Part shown: piece by piece, positions 14,580 through 28,900 of the stretch
Numbering within the stretch: position 1 is the first letter of the stretch
How the letters are laid out: each line of letters opens with the position of its first letter
DNA from: Strigops habroptila
Taxonomy: Eukaryota > Chordata > Aves > Psittaciformes > Psittacidae
Direction: 5' to 3'
Assembly: GCF_004027225.2 (NCBI RefSeq)
Contig: NC_044277.2
Location: 40,528,305-40,592,304, forward strand
Length of the DNA stretch: 64,000 nt
Program-made: the position numbers and the translations under genes
Notes under the pieces: model-generated
Told to the model about the DNA's origin: nothing
The model's input: only the letters and a program-made list of their open reading frames with translations
The model's database searches: none

Positions 14580-15186
14580 CATAGAATCATAGCATAGTTA
14601 GGGTTGCAAAGGACCTTAAGGTCATCTAGTTCCAACCCCCCTGCCACGGGCAGGGACTACTCACACTAGACCGTGTCACCCAAGGCCCCGTCCAACCTGG
14701 CCTTGAACACTGCCAGGGATGGAGCATTCACCACTTCTTTGGGCAATCTGTTCCAGTGCCTCCTCACTCTCACAGTAAAGGACTTCTTCCTTATATCTAA
14801 CCTGAACTTCCCCTCTTTCAGTTTGAAACCGTTACCCCTTGTCCTATCACTATGGTCCCTAATGAAGAGTCCCCCTCCAGCAACCTTGTAGGTCCCCTTC
14901 AGTTATTGGAAGGCTGCTATGAGGTCTCCATGCAGCCTTCTCTTCTCCAGACTGAACAGCCCCAACTTTCTCAGCCTGTCTTCATATGGGAGGTGCTCCA
15001 GCCCCCTTATGATCCTCCTGGCCCTCCTCTGGACTTGCTCCAACAGCTCCATGTCCTTCTTATGTTGCAGACACCAGAACTGCGCACAGTACTCCAAGTG
15101 GGGTCTCGCGAGAGCAGAGCAGAGGGGCAAGATCACCTCCTTGGACCTGCTGGTCATACTCCTTTTGATGCAGCCCAGTATCCCAG
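14580..15186 (-). mobile_element. CR1 LINE, 3' fragment
   Basis: Tail CATAGAATCATAG at 14580, then the CR1 3'UTR (CCCTGCCACGGGCAGGGAC) and the last part of ORF2 on the minus strand ([44 protein letters not shown]). The 5' end stops within the segment before the RT core. Its 3'UTR has the common version of the segment that differs in the 6.7 and 37 kb copies. Confidence 0.95.
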
Positions 15187-15346
15187 TGATTTTTATTTCC
15201 TGCATCGAGTATTTTCTAATTGGAACTATGAAGAATTGTGAAATTCTGTGGCATTTCAGTGCTGAAGAAGATAAAAATATGTGGGTTAAATGTATTGTCC
15301 TCACTGAACCTAACTGTGATAAATTTTCTGATTTGATAGGTACTGC

Positions 15347-15366
15347 TTTTTTTTTTTTTTTTTTTT
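15347..15366. repeat. Poly-T run (20)
   Basis: T homopolymer about 160 bp beyond the 5' end of the 14.6 kb CR1. Not part of the element. Confidence 0.95.
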
Positions 15367-16375
15367 AAGATTTAGAAATATTTAGGTTATCTTAAAGGAA
15401 AAAAGCAAACTCTTCATAATGTTGATACCATTTGCATTTAAGATATTTTTTCTTCTTTTTTTTATCAACTGAAACGATTTGATTAAGGCAGTGTGAATTA
15501 GCTATAATTTCTAGTCATTGTGAATATACATTACTGGTGAATTCATTTTTTCCCAGCTATATTTTTATATCAATTAAAGGCCCGTTACATTGAATGTTAA
15601 CAGAAAATTTAATCTCTCTGTTATCAGAGGGGTTTAATATCCTCAGTAGCACTGCAAAGCTAGTTGGAAGAGATCCTTTCAGCTGGGGAATGAGGGTGGA
15701 AAGTTCTAAATACAGCTCTTTGTGTGTGTGTGCCTGATAGATTGAGCCAAACAAAGAAATCCATGGAGTTAACTGTGATGTGAATTTAGCTCAAGGCATT
15801 CCAGATTCTCAAGGTAAATACAGTGGAGTGTATGGCCTAAAACTGCAAGCTAGGCCCCCACAGCATGGAAAAGATAAGGAGCAGCTTGAAAAGCTCAGCA
15901 AGAAAAAGTGTGGGTGTACCAAGAAAGTTTGAGGGAAACAGCATGCAGCAGAGGAAGAGAGCACAGAAAGATAAAATTGTCATTACACCTTCTTTCAGTC
16001 TGCGTGCTGCTTCCCTGAGTTCCCTTCTGTCGCATGACATAGCCAGCTATTGCTTCAAAGCAGTGATTTCACAGGTAGCGGGAGTTTCTAGGCATGGGAA
16101 GAGACATTCTTGCCCAAGAAGTTGGAATCGTGTCTTTTCTGCCAAAATACAAAGAATGTTGGAATAAAGCTATGGCAGATACGAAAGGAAAACATGCATG
16201 TCTTACCATTGGCCAACACTTTCAACAGATGCTTTAGCAACAGGACAGAATATGTGAAAGATTATACAGAAATATGAGTTGCTGAGACACTTTTGCACTG
16301 AAGTAGGATTCAAAAAGTTCAAGGAGAAAATAAATAAAACTAGTCAAGCACTGATGGGCTGTTATATAGATTACT

Positions 16376-16447
16376 AGAATCATAGAATCACAAATTGTTA
16401 GGGTTGGAAAGGACGTTAAGATCACATAGTTCCAAACCCCCCTGCCA
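16376..16447 (-). mobile_element. CR1 LINE, 3' terminal fragment
   Basis: About 70 bp: tail AGAATCATAGAATCAC followed by GGGTTGGAAAGGACGTTAAG and the start of the CCCCCCTGCC motif, then unique sequence. A severely 5'-truncated insertion. Confidence 0.85.
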
Positions 16448-19415
16448 AATATAGATGGGAATCTATCAATCTATCAACATTGAATGAATAAATACTGTGT
16501 GTTCAGGGTTCCCATTACTACCATACAACGCAGAAACATGCAAAGAAAAATAACTTGTTTATGTTTTGTGGAAAAGGAGCAATTCTTTCTCTTGCAAAGA
16601 GTTGGCAGATGAATGTTGCCCTGGTTGATAAAGAACAGCTTCAAGTAATTTGGCTAAAAATTTAACCTATTTTGAAGCATTTCTGAACTGTATGGGCAAG
16701 TTCCAATGCTTTCAATTGAAAGAAATGCAAAAAACTTTTTCAGGAGCAACTTTTGATCCCCAAATTGAGAGACAAGTCACTGTTTCAGGTGCAAAGTTCT
16801 CATATAACCTGCATGAATGCAGGTCTTGTAGACACTGAGCATTATTTTATGACATGAGAAAATATCTCAAAGGGACTGGGATTTTGATGTGTCTGACCAC
16901 TAACTGTGCAAAGAAAAGATCTCTTTAAGGGAGAGGAATGCTTGTCCTTCATCACTGTAAACACATAGATCTACAGTATTTTAAATATACAGAGGTAAAA
17001 TTAAATTTCAGAGACTCAGCCTGCTCTTCTTCTCTTTAAGAGGTTAGAAATACATGTTTTTGGAACAAAAATAAGAGAAAAAAGCAAAATTGTTAATCAA
17101 TGATTAATTAAACTTGTGAGGAGAGACAAAGCCCTTCATAGGCTTCATTCTGCAGTTCTTTGGGCAAGCCCCAGCTGAAGCGGGAAATCTCATGGAAAGA
17201 TGCAGGATTTGCTCAGACTTTGCAGGCAAAAGACTGATATCTTGAATACTGTGGGCTTTGTTGAAACCTGTAAAGTTTTTACGATATGCCATAAACACAA
17301 TAATGGAGAACTTTGCTATTTTAGTCATAGAAAATCTATTGTTCATTGCCATGAACTTGCAGAAACTGCTGAAACTGTGGAAAAGTTTATTTAAAGCTGG
17401 CTAGCTGAGCAAAACTTGTAAGTCATCAGTGAAGCTTTTGAGTCTGAATTTTTCATACAGGTGACCCATAGAAAGCACTTGAGTACATTTATTTTGAACT
17501 TTCAGTATATACAGGATTGGGGTTTTTTACATCAGGATGATTTCCCAAATGCATACAACAGTTCACCGCATAATAAGCTATCACATCTGTTGTCTTGTAT
17601 TACTGGCAAACATGGCCTGTGTGTAGAAGGCTTTATAATTACACATTTTTCCCTGCTATATTTTCTGGGTTTTTTTCTTTTTCTTTTTTCTTCCTTCCTG
17701 TCCCATCCCCCCACCCCCAGTGTCTATTGGTAGTTCATAGTTGAAAACAGATCAGTGAGTAGAAATGTCAGCTGTCTGTAAACTCTGACAGATGGGTTCT
17801 GTGATGATATTTACAGGCTTCAACACAGTAAATGAGATTTCCTTTGGGGTTAGAGCAAAATTGCCTTCAAAGTGCTAGCAGAGAAAAATTTCAAATGTGA
17901 GGCTTTAAAGCATTAAGTCTTTCCAAACTTCATATCAGGATGCTTGGTTGGAACTGTAATCTATGAGGAAGACTCTCACCTGGATAACTCTTGAAGGTAC
18001 ATCTTCTTGGGCAGGACTGACGACCTGCTGCAATGGCAAAAAGCAGCTCCTAGTCACTCTTACATGAGTTCATAGTACGTGCATTACTCATCATGTACAT
18101 AAAACCTTGCTGCTTGCCACAGCAGACAGTCTGAGGTGAGCCTCATGGAACATTTTCTCCTTTGCTCACTTTTCTCACAGCTGGAGAACTTTGAGCTTTT
18201 ATGAGATGTAATGAAATTTGACAACCTGTAGGCAGCATATCCAGGACAGTAGGGCACTCAGTGCAGGCCGCAGGCAGTCTAAGTTGCATAAAGACTCCTC
18301 TGTGTAGCCTGTGCTGAACCAGAACTTATGCTGAGCAAACACTAGGGGTTTTTTGGCGGTAGTGTGATGCTATCTACCTCCACAGCAGTGCTTTTCCCAT
18401 GTGTATGGGGTTCCTGGAAGAAACATGAGAACAAATGTGGTGTTCCTAGAGGCTGGAGGGCTTACTGCCTTTGGAAACGTGTGAAGAACTGTAGGGACAA
18501 ACGCTTGCTATAAGCCATTTCAATTTGACAGTATGTGTTTCTTTTCCTTGTTCATTCAGAAAAGAGTTGTGCAAGTGAGTATTTGAGGAGAATCTGGTCT
18601 TTGAATGACACATGTATTCATAAATAATCATGAATTTATATATATCTACAAGTTGTACAATGGGGGTGTGCTGGCAATATCTGGCAATATCTGGCAATTC
18701 TAAAACCATCTTTCATTAGGGGGAGAGGTAAAATCAATCAGTTTAAAATTCTCCAACCTCCTGTCTGTGACAAATGGTTGTCCCTTTTCTGCAGTGAGGT
18801 TGACCTACTGGCTTTTCAGCAGGGTTAGTGTCAAGGGTCAAATAGTGCCTCCAGCACATGCTCATGCTCTGCTAGCTCCATTACCTTTTTCTTTTTAATG
18901 TCTTGGAAGGATATCTTAATGTCACAGGAGGATGAAGAAATATGGCGGCCCAACTTGTACCTTTAGCTAATCCCATTGTACACTGAGGATATAAACTGGA
19001 AAATCCTTCATGGAACATTGAGAACAAATGCATTTATATTGTTCCATGAGGTTCTCATTCTTACTGTGATGAGAGGACGCTCCTGAAGCATGTGAACATT
19101 GGACTTACCTGATTGCACTTCATCTACTTCCTCCTTAAAGATCTCTTGTTGTGGTCTTTCCGCCCTGTCTCCTATTTATACCCTCCACATCTGAGGCACA
19201 ACAAAGTCACAGTACCTATTTGCCAACTTCCCACTGGCTAGATGACCAGGAGAAGAAAATTTCAACCTTTTGACCCTCTCCACTTATGTCTCTTGCATCT
19301 GTTGTCCTTCAGGTCTTCTGATGTTGATCCTTTGATAGATTTGATTTAATAATCCGGTAATGAGGAAGCTGAGCATCAGCATCAGGCATGGAGGAAGAGA
19401 TACAAACCTGTGTGC

Positions 19416-19475
19416 TGAATGAATGAATGAATGAATGAATGAATGAATGAATGAATGAATGAATGAATGAATGAA
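19416..19475. repeat. (TGAA)15 microsatellite
   Basis: Fifteen perfect TGAA units, 60 bp without interruption. The minus strand translates to repeated FIHS, which is an artefact. Confidence 0.98.
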
Positions 19476-21804
19476 ACTCACAAGGAAGGTTAGTTTACCT
19501 CTGGATAACAGGTGAGTGTAAACAGACCATGGAATCAATTACATTAGTGCAGCTTCCCTGCATTTCCTCACTTAACATATGCATGCTTTTCTTTGCCTTA
19601 GAAGACTACTAAGCAGTTCAGTTTCTTTTTTACTTTTTTTTCCCAGTGAAATTGCCATAAATTGTATGATACAAACTTAGATACAAACCATTATCATTCT
19701 CTAACTATATAATATATATCCTCATATTTCTGATGTTCTTATCACCACTGTTTCCAGATGCTAATGGTATTTAGCTCACTGTGTATGCTTCTTTACGGTT
19801 GGTCCATTAGATGATAATAGTATTGGGTAGATCTTGCAACAGAAAAATTACAAAAATTTTTTCTCAAATGGTGTTATGAAATTATAAATTTTGATTTAGA
19901 AACTGGCCTGAATATTTTTAGTTTAATATGGAGTAGAGCTTAAGCTGATTCATTTCTTCTAGTTCGTATCTTCTACCTTTTATTATCAGGAACCACAGTC
20001 AAGGGCAACACTCGGGGTGTGGAAAGTTGGACTGTTTTCTGAGCTTCTGAAATAGTTGGTTGATTTGTTCAAAACATCATGAAATATAGCAGCCATGAAA
20101 CTATGAAATTAAGATCTTGTACATACTGAGGAGAATGTTCATTGAATTAATAAACATTTCATTCTGTTAATTCCCACTTACATATTTATGCGCAAAGCTG
20201 CCAGCATTTAAAAAACAATAGGAATTTGAGATGTTGCTTGATCACAGAAGTTCCAATTGCCCACAGATGCTTATGTTCTTCAGATTCCCAGATTTCAGTT
20301 TCAGCTTCTGTGTAGGCCCCGGGCTATATAATGGTTCAACTCCTCAGCATCTGTTTTGTCCCCCATGATGGGGTGTACTAACAAACTGCTTCAATGTATG
20401 TACTTCCTTAACATCTTGATCCAAGAGGCATGTCCAAATAATTAGATTGGTTTTTAAAAAAATAATGATCCCATTTTAAAAGAGCAAGCAATATTGTTAT
20501 CTTCTCTAGTAAAGTGCTGCATTACAGCATGAAGATGTGAGACACCTGGCTTTGAGACCTTCTCTGTCTCAGCAGATGCAAACGTACAACATCAGGGTAA
20601 GTGCTATAACCGATGGACTGTATATTACTTGGGCTATACAGCATTCTGTGAGATTAGGCTGGTGTCAGTCCCTCCAGTGAGGTAGTCTTGTTTTCTGATA
20701 ATGCTTAAAGGACCAGTTAGAGGAAGGACCTGATTTCACAGGCTGTGAAGTTTCACCTGCAAGGGGAAATGGATGTCACCATCTCTCTTGCAGTGACAGC
20801 ATTAGGACCTTTCTGTCTCCAGTCTCTGGCTGTACAAGGTTATGAAGCTCTGTATGGAGGAACTGTTAAAAACTAGTTTCCCTAAATCAATGGCTATTCC
20901 CTTTGGCACAAGGTAGAATGGTTAGGTTTGTAAGCAGTGAAAAACATTGGGCAGGAAGAAAGGCACTTCTGATACTTTACAAACAACACAGGAATTGGAT
21001 GCTGCATCTCCTACTGGTGCGATGAGGGGGAAACTCTTAACACGGGGCTGCTGGATTGGGGGTGATAGAGTGCTACGGTCTTCTTTGGAAGAAAGTGTCT
21101 GGCTCCATGCTAATTTTGAAAAAATATTATGTAGAGATTAGAAGAAATTACCAAATTGTGAATCGGAAAGTGTGTGTCCCCTGTCACGGGACCAAAGTAA
21201 GAATTCCCTTCTCCTCAAAGACTTACACTAGTGTCTCCCACCCATCTGCTGTGTATGATGGGACTGTGAATGCATAGGGAGCCCCAATGCGTACATGGAT
21301 TTCCTGTAGGATGAGATATGTAAAGGCTAACTGTAGCAATAATGAACATAAAGACCCAATTTAAGGCCTGTTCAAGCTCAATGCAAAGATTTCTGACATC
21401 AATAAGATGATCAAAACTTTAGGGGTGCCTCTGTGAATTCATGAGAGTGTGGTGGATTAAGTCAATAGTCCCACTGAGGCAAATTTATCACAGGATCAGA
21501 TTATTAAGCAAGACAGAGGGTTGTTCCTTCTCTTTAAATGTTGCAGTAGTGTTGAGGCATCTCTGTTTATGTATCTCTAGCTTTGCCTGGCTTTCAAAAA
21601 CTATACTTATGAAAATATGAGTATGTTCTCAAAAAGTTGAACTTTATTTTATTATCTGACAGTTAAGCCTGCAAAAACTTGAGTCCGGAAACATTAAACT
21701 CACTCATCCTTCAATGCAGTTAGTTCAATTTTCCTGTCAAACTGAAACAAGTATTTTCCTTGGAGAGTCAAACATAATTTTTTTCTACCCCTGACTTTTG
21801 GTTT

Positions 21805-21826
21805 AAAAAAAAAAAAAAAAAAAAAA
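21805..21826. repeat. Poly-A run (22)
   Basis: Uninterrupted A homopolymer in unique sequence. No recognisable retrocopy lies upstream on the plus strand, so it is not evidence of a retrogene. Confidence 0.95.
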
Positions 21827-22887
21827 GACAAGACACTGTTCTCCTTCTGTGATTTTTGGGAAAATGCATTAATGCCAATTAAATTGTAATTTTAACTCAC
21901 AGACGTCTTTCAATTCCACTGAAGTAGGTAATATAGAAAATGCTCCACAGAGTTCAGTTGTCTTGAATTTTGAATTGTGCATAGAACTTGTTTATTTTAC
22001 TCTTCATAGCTTGTCTACACGCCATATTTAGTTGAAAATGAGCTAAATGTAAATTGCATCAATCTTTATTTTTTTCCAATTCTTTTGCAAACAAAATTAT
22101 ACAATACTTCAGGATATCACTAAAGAGACATTCAGGACAATTTTAATCAGAATTTTAGCCTTCTGTTCTGGTTTAGAAACAGCTTTTCTAAACTCCCCAA
22201 ATGCAAAGAAGATATATATATATGTATAAGTAAATGTCACATTTAGCAACAGATTGTGCACATTGGCTGGGCCAGACACATACTTAACATTTATCTATTG
22301 GCTTGAATCCAAAAGCTCATTCAAATTACTCATGTGCTTATGACTGAATAAGTGTTTAGTGGATTGGGGCCTAGAAAGGGAAGGTTTTTTCTTCTTTCCC
22401 CAGTCCTAAACTTGCAATGTTTGCCTAGCTTTTATAGGTCTGAAAGTTGTTGTCATGAAATGCAATTTACCTTGTAATTCCTTTCTTTTTTTTTTTTTCA
22501 ATGGAGTAGAACAGAGAGAGTGGTAAAAAGAACAAGATGGTACAGAGAATTAGCATGATGCTAAATTATTTATGAAAAATACAGTTCAGCTAGTTAGATG
22601 ACATTTTTGTCAGTTTGAAGAAAAAAGGAAGAAAAAGAAAAAAAAGACAAAGGTTCTGGTCAGGTTCTCCCAGCTTCCCTATATAGGACTCAATGTAACA
22701 TGAAGAACTGCAGAGTAACATGATTTGAATCCTCCAGTTTACTCCATCCTTCTATATGCAGCCATTAGAAAGCATTGAGTTGCAAGAGGATTTCTGAAGA
22801 AGTGGTTGCTCAGCGTGCATTAAGTGTATTTTAATTTTTAACCAGTAAAATAAAACCTAGGAAGAATTACTAGAGTCTCCTACATCC

Positions 22888-22933
22888 TCTTTCTCTCCTA
22901 CAGCTTGCTTTCTTTCTCTCTTACAGCTTGCTT
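22888..22933. repeat. Two 23-bp tandem units
   Basis: TCTTTCTCTCCTACAGCTTG plus CTT at 22888-22910 is followed directly by the same 23 bp with one change at 22911-22933. Confidence 0.95.
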
Positions 22934-25837
22934 TATACACACGATGCTATTTTCACTCTTCTTCTCCAAGTTTACCAAACAATATATACATATTTTAATC
23001 TGTCAAAGGGATAGAAGAAAATTAAAGGCTGGAGCTAACCACGTACTTTGTTATATGAAAGTCCATGTCATACATTGCTTTTGAGGCAGAGACATCTTTG
23101 CCCAGTGTTGTCTTAGAGAGCTACGAGGGTTAGAATGTTCCGCAAACACCTTTGCTTACAAACAGGAATGAATCCTAAATGCCATGTCAATGTGTGAGAG
23201 CAAGATGTGAAATTAGAGTGAAGAAACAATATGACTCTTCCATTGGCATATCACATGAGGTCAACAAAATGGAAACAAATGAAAGTCATTGATGGGCATC
23301 ATGCATTAACCATTCCCAGCTGAAGAGGGACAGAATCTGCTGATGCGCTTGTACTCAGGGTGAGTTTGGCTTAAAGGCCTGGTGATCAGCTGGGAGCCCT
23401 TCTACAGAGGGTCCTTTCTCGGGGTTAAAGTATCTCAGTAACAGGGCCTGCCATTTCATGTCATTTTGCGCTTTTTTTTGGTGAAAGTAAATTATGTACA
23501 TGTGGATGAAATCTATGGCTCCTTCCCATTTCTGTAGACATGCTGATGGTTTCCATAACAACTTGCCTGGAGTTTGGAAGACGGTCACTGCCTGCAAGAG
23601 AGAGAAGGCAGAAAGGTGATGGGGCTTGTTAGTGCAAATGTGGCTGCAATACTAGCAGGAATGTCAGCATGTCTTTTTTAAAAATTATATATATATTTTC
23701 TTTTTTATTTTTTTTATACTGTCATAGTCATTTCTGTTACCCGAAACACAGTGCAGAAAATACTCCTTAATATTCTTAGACTTTTAATTCTCCCATTTTC
23801 CCTCTAATCTGCAGTGCATAAAGACTTCTCATCCCCTTTCATTGTTGCTCAGGTTCAGGGGGCTGCTGCCTCCACCAGCACCAGGACCCAAGGTGTCCTG
23901 GTGCCCCTTCCTCTTCTTCTCCTGAACAAGCTTTGAGGGCTTTTGGGAGGTGGCACTCCAGCCAACAGGATGTCCAAATAATTTAAACAACTGATGACAC
24001 CAATGATCCAATATTTGGAGGTTTGGCTGTACTTAATGGTAGTTGTTGCCTGTGTCAAAAAAAGGTAAAGCAAGGAAAGGATGAACAGCAAAGTGCTCTG
24101 GGATGCAAGCTAGAGCACTGGCTTGCACTAGTTTGAGAAGTACTGTGAGTGTACACAACAGAGATGGCAGAAAATATTTGTCAGGAACAGAATGGTTTTG
24201 ATTCTGCTGTCCAACTTCATTCACACTGATGAATCACTGAATTAAAAAATATGTTTCAAAGGCAGGAATTCAAGCACATAGCCTCTTAAAGAAGAGGAGA
24301 CAACACTTCTATGAGTAACGAGATAACTTACTCCTCCACTGTGGTCTCCACCTTTGTTTAGGAAAAAGATCCAATTCCAAACAGTGATTGTTTGGCATTT
24401 CTGATACACAAACCTTTCTTCTCTGTATAAATTTTGGTTATAAGGGCTTTTTTGCCCTCCTGCTCATACTAACTGGGTTTCCATTTTGAACTTAGACCTG
24501 ATGGACTTTGTTCCTAGATTTTAGGTGGAAACAATAGATCGAATGCACTAATGAAGCTTTCAAAAAGAGTAGATTTTCTAGCTGGGGAAACCAAACTAGA
24601 AAAAAAGAAAACAGAAAATCCTCCCTAGAACTAACTTTGAGAAATGCCAAGTTTCTTTTTGTCATGAAGAAGCAGTTGCTGAGATTACAATAACCTAGCA
24701 CTTTTAAAAATATAGAGAAATTAAGAGCTTTGGAATGCTAGACTCATATCTTGCAGAACCGGGCCTGCACAACTTAATGAACTTAATGAAGTTGAAAATA
24801 CTCTTCTGAGTGGAGAAAGTGACTGTGATTTTGCCCATTTGCCTTGTTCGCAAGACTGGTATTTCAGGGTGGGCAATATAATATAATGTAGCCTGTACCT
24901 TTGGTGAGGTAAGAAGCTGTTCTTAGAGACTAATTAGTATATCTCAGTCTCAAAACTCACCACTGGTGCTGGCTGTGCTACAAGGGAAAGCTTAATATCA
25001 GCTGTAATCTCCACAATGCAATAAAATGAATTGTAGGATATATGCTCTTAGCTAAAGGTATGGTTTGAATGCGATATGCCAAGATCCTTAAAAAATATTA
25101 CTGTCCTCTTGAAATCACCATGAACTTACACTATTAAGGAACCTCACAAATGGCATTCCCCATTAAGTCTTCAATGTTTAAATTGTTTACTTCACAATTT
25201 TGTTCTCAGAACCTGCAACCGATATTCCTGTGTTAAGAGATTATTTTACACTTGCACTATTTGAGACGCTGCAACAGACTCAGGTGAGCTTCTGAAGGGA
25301 AGATTCTAAAGGCAGTACAGCAGCTTGAGAGAAGATTTTTTTTCTTTTAATCCTATTTCGATATTAAAATTGGACTGTGAAAATTTGCCCTAAATTCTAG
25401 ATGGTCAAAATTTGAAGTGAGAAAGCAAAAAATGTGGAGATAGTAGGGATGTTTTGCTTCCAAGGAAGTAAAATCTTATAAAAACCAAAATGGAAGGAGT
25501 ACCTTCCAGTTACCTACCAGTACTTTAGACAAGGAATTACTTATAAATCCATCTAATTCAAATTAACAATAATATGGAGATCTGCTTTATCAAGATTTAA
25601 AAAGATAATAGAATTTATTTTAAACCTACACTCTTACAAATAGATGCTGTAGAAACACTCTTGAAGCTATTTGAACTAATATTTTTCCCATTTCCTGACC
25701 TTCTGGTTATTCATCTTCATTCATGGTGAGAGTTTTGAATTCAACTGTTGAAGTTGGTAAGTATTTCAGATCAAGACAAATATCTGTTTTCCTTCAATGC
25801 AAATAATTTTTCTTTTTCCTTTCTAGGTTTTGACCTT

Positions 25838-25907
25838 GTGAGCTTTAAACAGTGCAGTTTAAAAACTTTAAAAGTTTTTTTAAAAGTGAGCTTTAAAAGT
25901 GCAGTTT
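25838..25907. repeat. Direct repeats flanking a palindrome
   Basis: GTGAGCTTTAAACAGTGCAG plus TTT at 25838-25860 and a near copy at 25886-25907 flank AAAAACTTT-A-AAAGTTTTT (25861-25879), a perfect 9-bp palindrome with a 1-nt centre. Confidence 0.85.
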
Positions 25908-28900
25908 TGATTCACAGAAAAAACATTGCAGTTAGAAGTCTGCATGTGAACCAGAACAGTGCTGATGATTTAAAGGACATCTGTCTTGGGACAACACACG
26001 TCGATGACTGACTCCAAATGACTGTTCCTGTCAGAAAATTTTCAGAGGTGTAACTAATTTTTTTAGCCTCACACTTGCTTTTATGAGCTGGTTTGTTCCA
26101 TGATGAAACTTGTTCGCTTTTGCTAGAATGAGATGCACAAACCTTTCCCTGGAAAGGATGTTTCATCATTAATGCAATCAAGACAGCTAAAGCTTCTCCT
26201 GAACTATCAACATCCACGGCACATTAAAAATCTTATTTCCATATCTTAATTCTACTGATATTTGTTCCCCTTCTATCTCTGTGACAACCAGCTGAAAAAT
26301 ATGACAACTTTATAAACTTTGGGCTAGCTGGTAGGGGTTCTCACAAATGCTGTTGCAAGAAAATGTAGTATTCTGGATAGTGCATTAGCTCAGCTCAGCT
26401 CCGCTTCTCACTGAAGGGCAAGGATCTGTTCTGTGAAGGTATAGTTCATCTGGAGGTCGGCCTGACAACCCTCTGATCAGCTGTTTCTGTGCCTGATTTA
26501 CTATAGGACCAAGCCTTCATCTTTGCTTAGAAAGCTTGGAATGCTTAAGATAGCTTTCCGCTTTTCACCTGCACCCAACAATGTGATGGGTTCTTAATTC
26601 CAGTGAAGTATCAGGCAACCCAGCTTACACAAATTGACATTAATTTAAACTTTACAGTGTTGTTTAAACAAAGCAGTTGAATTAATCTGGACCTCGTGGG
26701 GTTTTTGTTTGCTCTTTTGTCACTTTGCTGAAATAGTTAGGCTTACCATAAGCCAGTTTGGGATTGATGCTGTTGGCATTTTTTTGATTGATAAGGTTTG
26801 AAAAGGAAAAATGAATTTTAATCTGTACCCATGTTTTTCTTGGAGGCTGTGATCTCACTCACCTGCTGCCTGTGGTCCATGGCCAAAGGTTATTGCACGA
26901 GGAAGAATTGTTTCAGACAAAATGCTGTGCAGAGCTAAAGGAATCCTTCAGACTATAACTTCTAGTTTTGCTTCTTTTGAGAGATATCACTTTTCTTCAT
27001 CTCTCTTTTGGGGAGTCTGTGACTGTTGTTTTGGGACAAGTTCTTGAGGCTAGAAATTAGTGGGAGAGTTGAAACTCTGCCACTTGAAGGCAGTGACGAA
27101 ATTCCTAGTAACTTGCAAAGACACTGACTTCTTTTTTAAATGTTTATCACAGTGACGTTTTACGTATTCTGCATAGCAAGTGACAACATAGGACTTTTTT
27201 TTTCCTGCATTCTTCCCACCACTGAAGTGGAGAAGCCAGTGAACAAATGAGGACATTGGTGAGAGAGTAATTCTTATGGCTCAATAGAAACTTTTGGGAA
27301 ATGGATGAAATGCTGAAGCTGGCAGAAGGAGTCTCACAGGATACATGCCCAGGTGTGACTGAAGAGGAGAGCAGCACCCTGCTGCCAGGACTTGGGTAAA
27401 GCTTCTTGGCATGCATTTATGTTTGCTCTGAAGTGCAAATCCCATTCTTTTGCCTGATTCCACAAATACAGCTGTGCTTCCAGACACCACCACTGGTAAT
27501 TATTACTATTAGAATGAAAGCTCCCTTTGGTGCCTTTGTTCTTGGTTGCTGACATTTGTTGCCTGGCAAAAAACAGGCTGTTAATTTGTTTTTAAGGATA
27601 TATTTTTCAACTTCTATGTTAGAATATCTTTCAAAATGGAGTGTTTCTCTTATGAAAGTACAGCCAAAAATATGCCTGGGATCTAAATACCTGAGAGTAT
27701 TTGTGCGTGGAAGTGGGAGGAACAGAAGCGTCACTGTACTTTAGAAAACCCCAAAATAACATTCACATTTGTTCATTCTGGGCACCAAGGCTCCAGCAGT
27801 CTTTTAACCACCTCTATTGGCTCCAGCAAGCTTGCTTCCTTGCTGTGCTTCTGTCACACCATCCCTGTGTTGGAGCAAAGCATCCTCCTTTGCTGTGTGA
27901 GGGATCCTGTTTTCTATTGGTCCCTGCACAGCGCCAGGCTGCTCCCAGGACCCCACCAATGTGTGTATTCAGCTCTCTCCCACTCCCTGTGTTGCTGGGG
28001 TCTGTCTCTCAGCACTGCTTGTTACTCCTTTGGCAGTGCAGTCCCCGCTCGGTAGCATTATTTCTGATACAGTGTTAAAGAATGGGGTTCTCTGTGGGTT
28101 AGAGGCATCCATTACAATGCTGCACTGTGGGCTGCTTCATTTATTGTCTTGGTAATTCTTCTGTAATTAATGGAGTGAGACGGAGATTGCACTTCACGCA
28201 AATTCAATTCCCATTAGTACTGAACATTAGAGAGATGAAGCTGCACCCTATATGTGTATGCACAAAAAATTTCCTGTGCTTAAGCTGTTATTTCTGCATC
28301 ATGATAGTTTTTATTAGAACTAAATCCAACAACAGAAATAAGTTATCATCTTTGGATGAATTAATCCTTATGGAAATGAATATTTTTCTTTTCATGCAGG
28401 ATTTTGTGATGCTGTATGAGAAAAGCATCATCAAAAAGAAGTATGTCTATTTTATAGGCAGAATTAGCCCTCCAGCTTATAGTAGTGACAATAAGCAAGA
28501 CTTTGAAGGACGATCAGGTCCGTGGAAGGAAAAGAGAATAAATTTGAAATGTGGAATAACAAAGAATGTGAAATAGAAGATATCACTTGATGAGAGCTCA
28601 TAGATTACTGTAAGTGAAATTCAGTTGCTAAAAAGTTACAGATCAATGTAATAGATACAAAAACTTGGTTTTTAACTGCTGGCATAACTCCCACAGAAGC
28701 CAATGCCCTTTTCATTTAAAATAAGGGTGTTATTTTCAGGTCTTTTTGTGTGTGTGTGTGTTTGGATAATCTTTCTTTGAGATAGTATGTTATTATGGGA
28801 CTACTGATTGGACTACTGGCCTAATCTGTAGGCCTACATAACTGTGGGGTGATATACCTGAATGAAAGTAAATATGTATAAAGCCCATATCCCACAAAAC

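Noticed and set aside
28127..28576. 149-codon plus-strand open frame
   Set aside because: No family resemblance; low-complexity hydrophobic and Lys-rich stretches; no supporting context.
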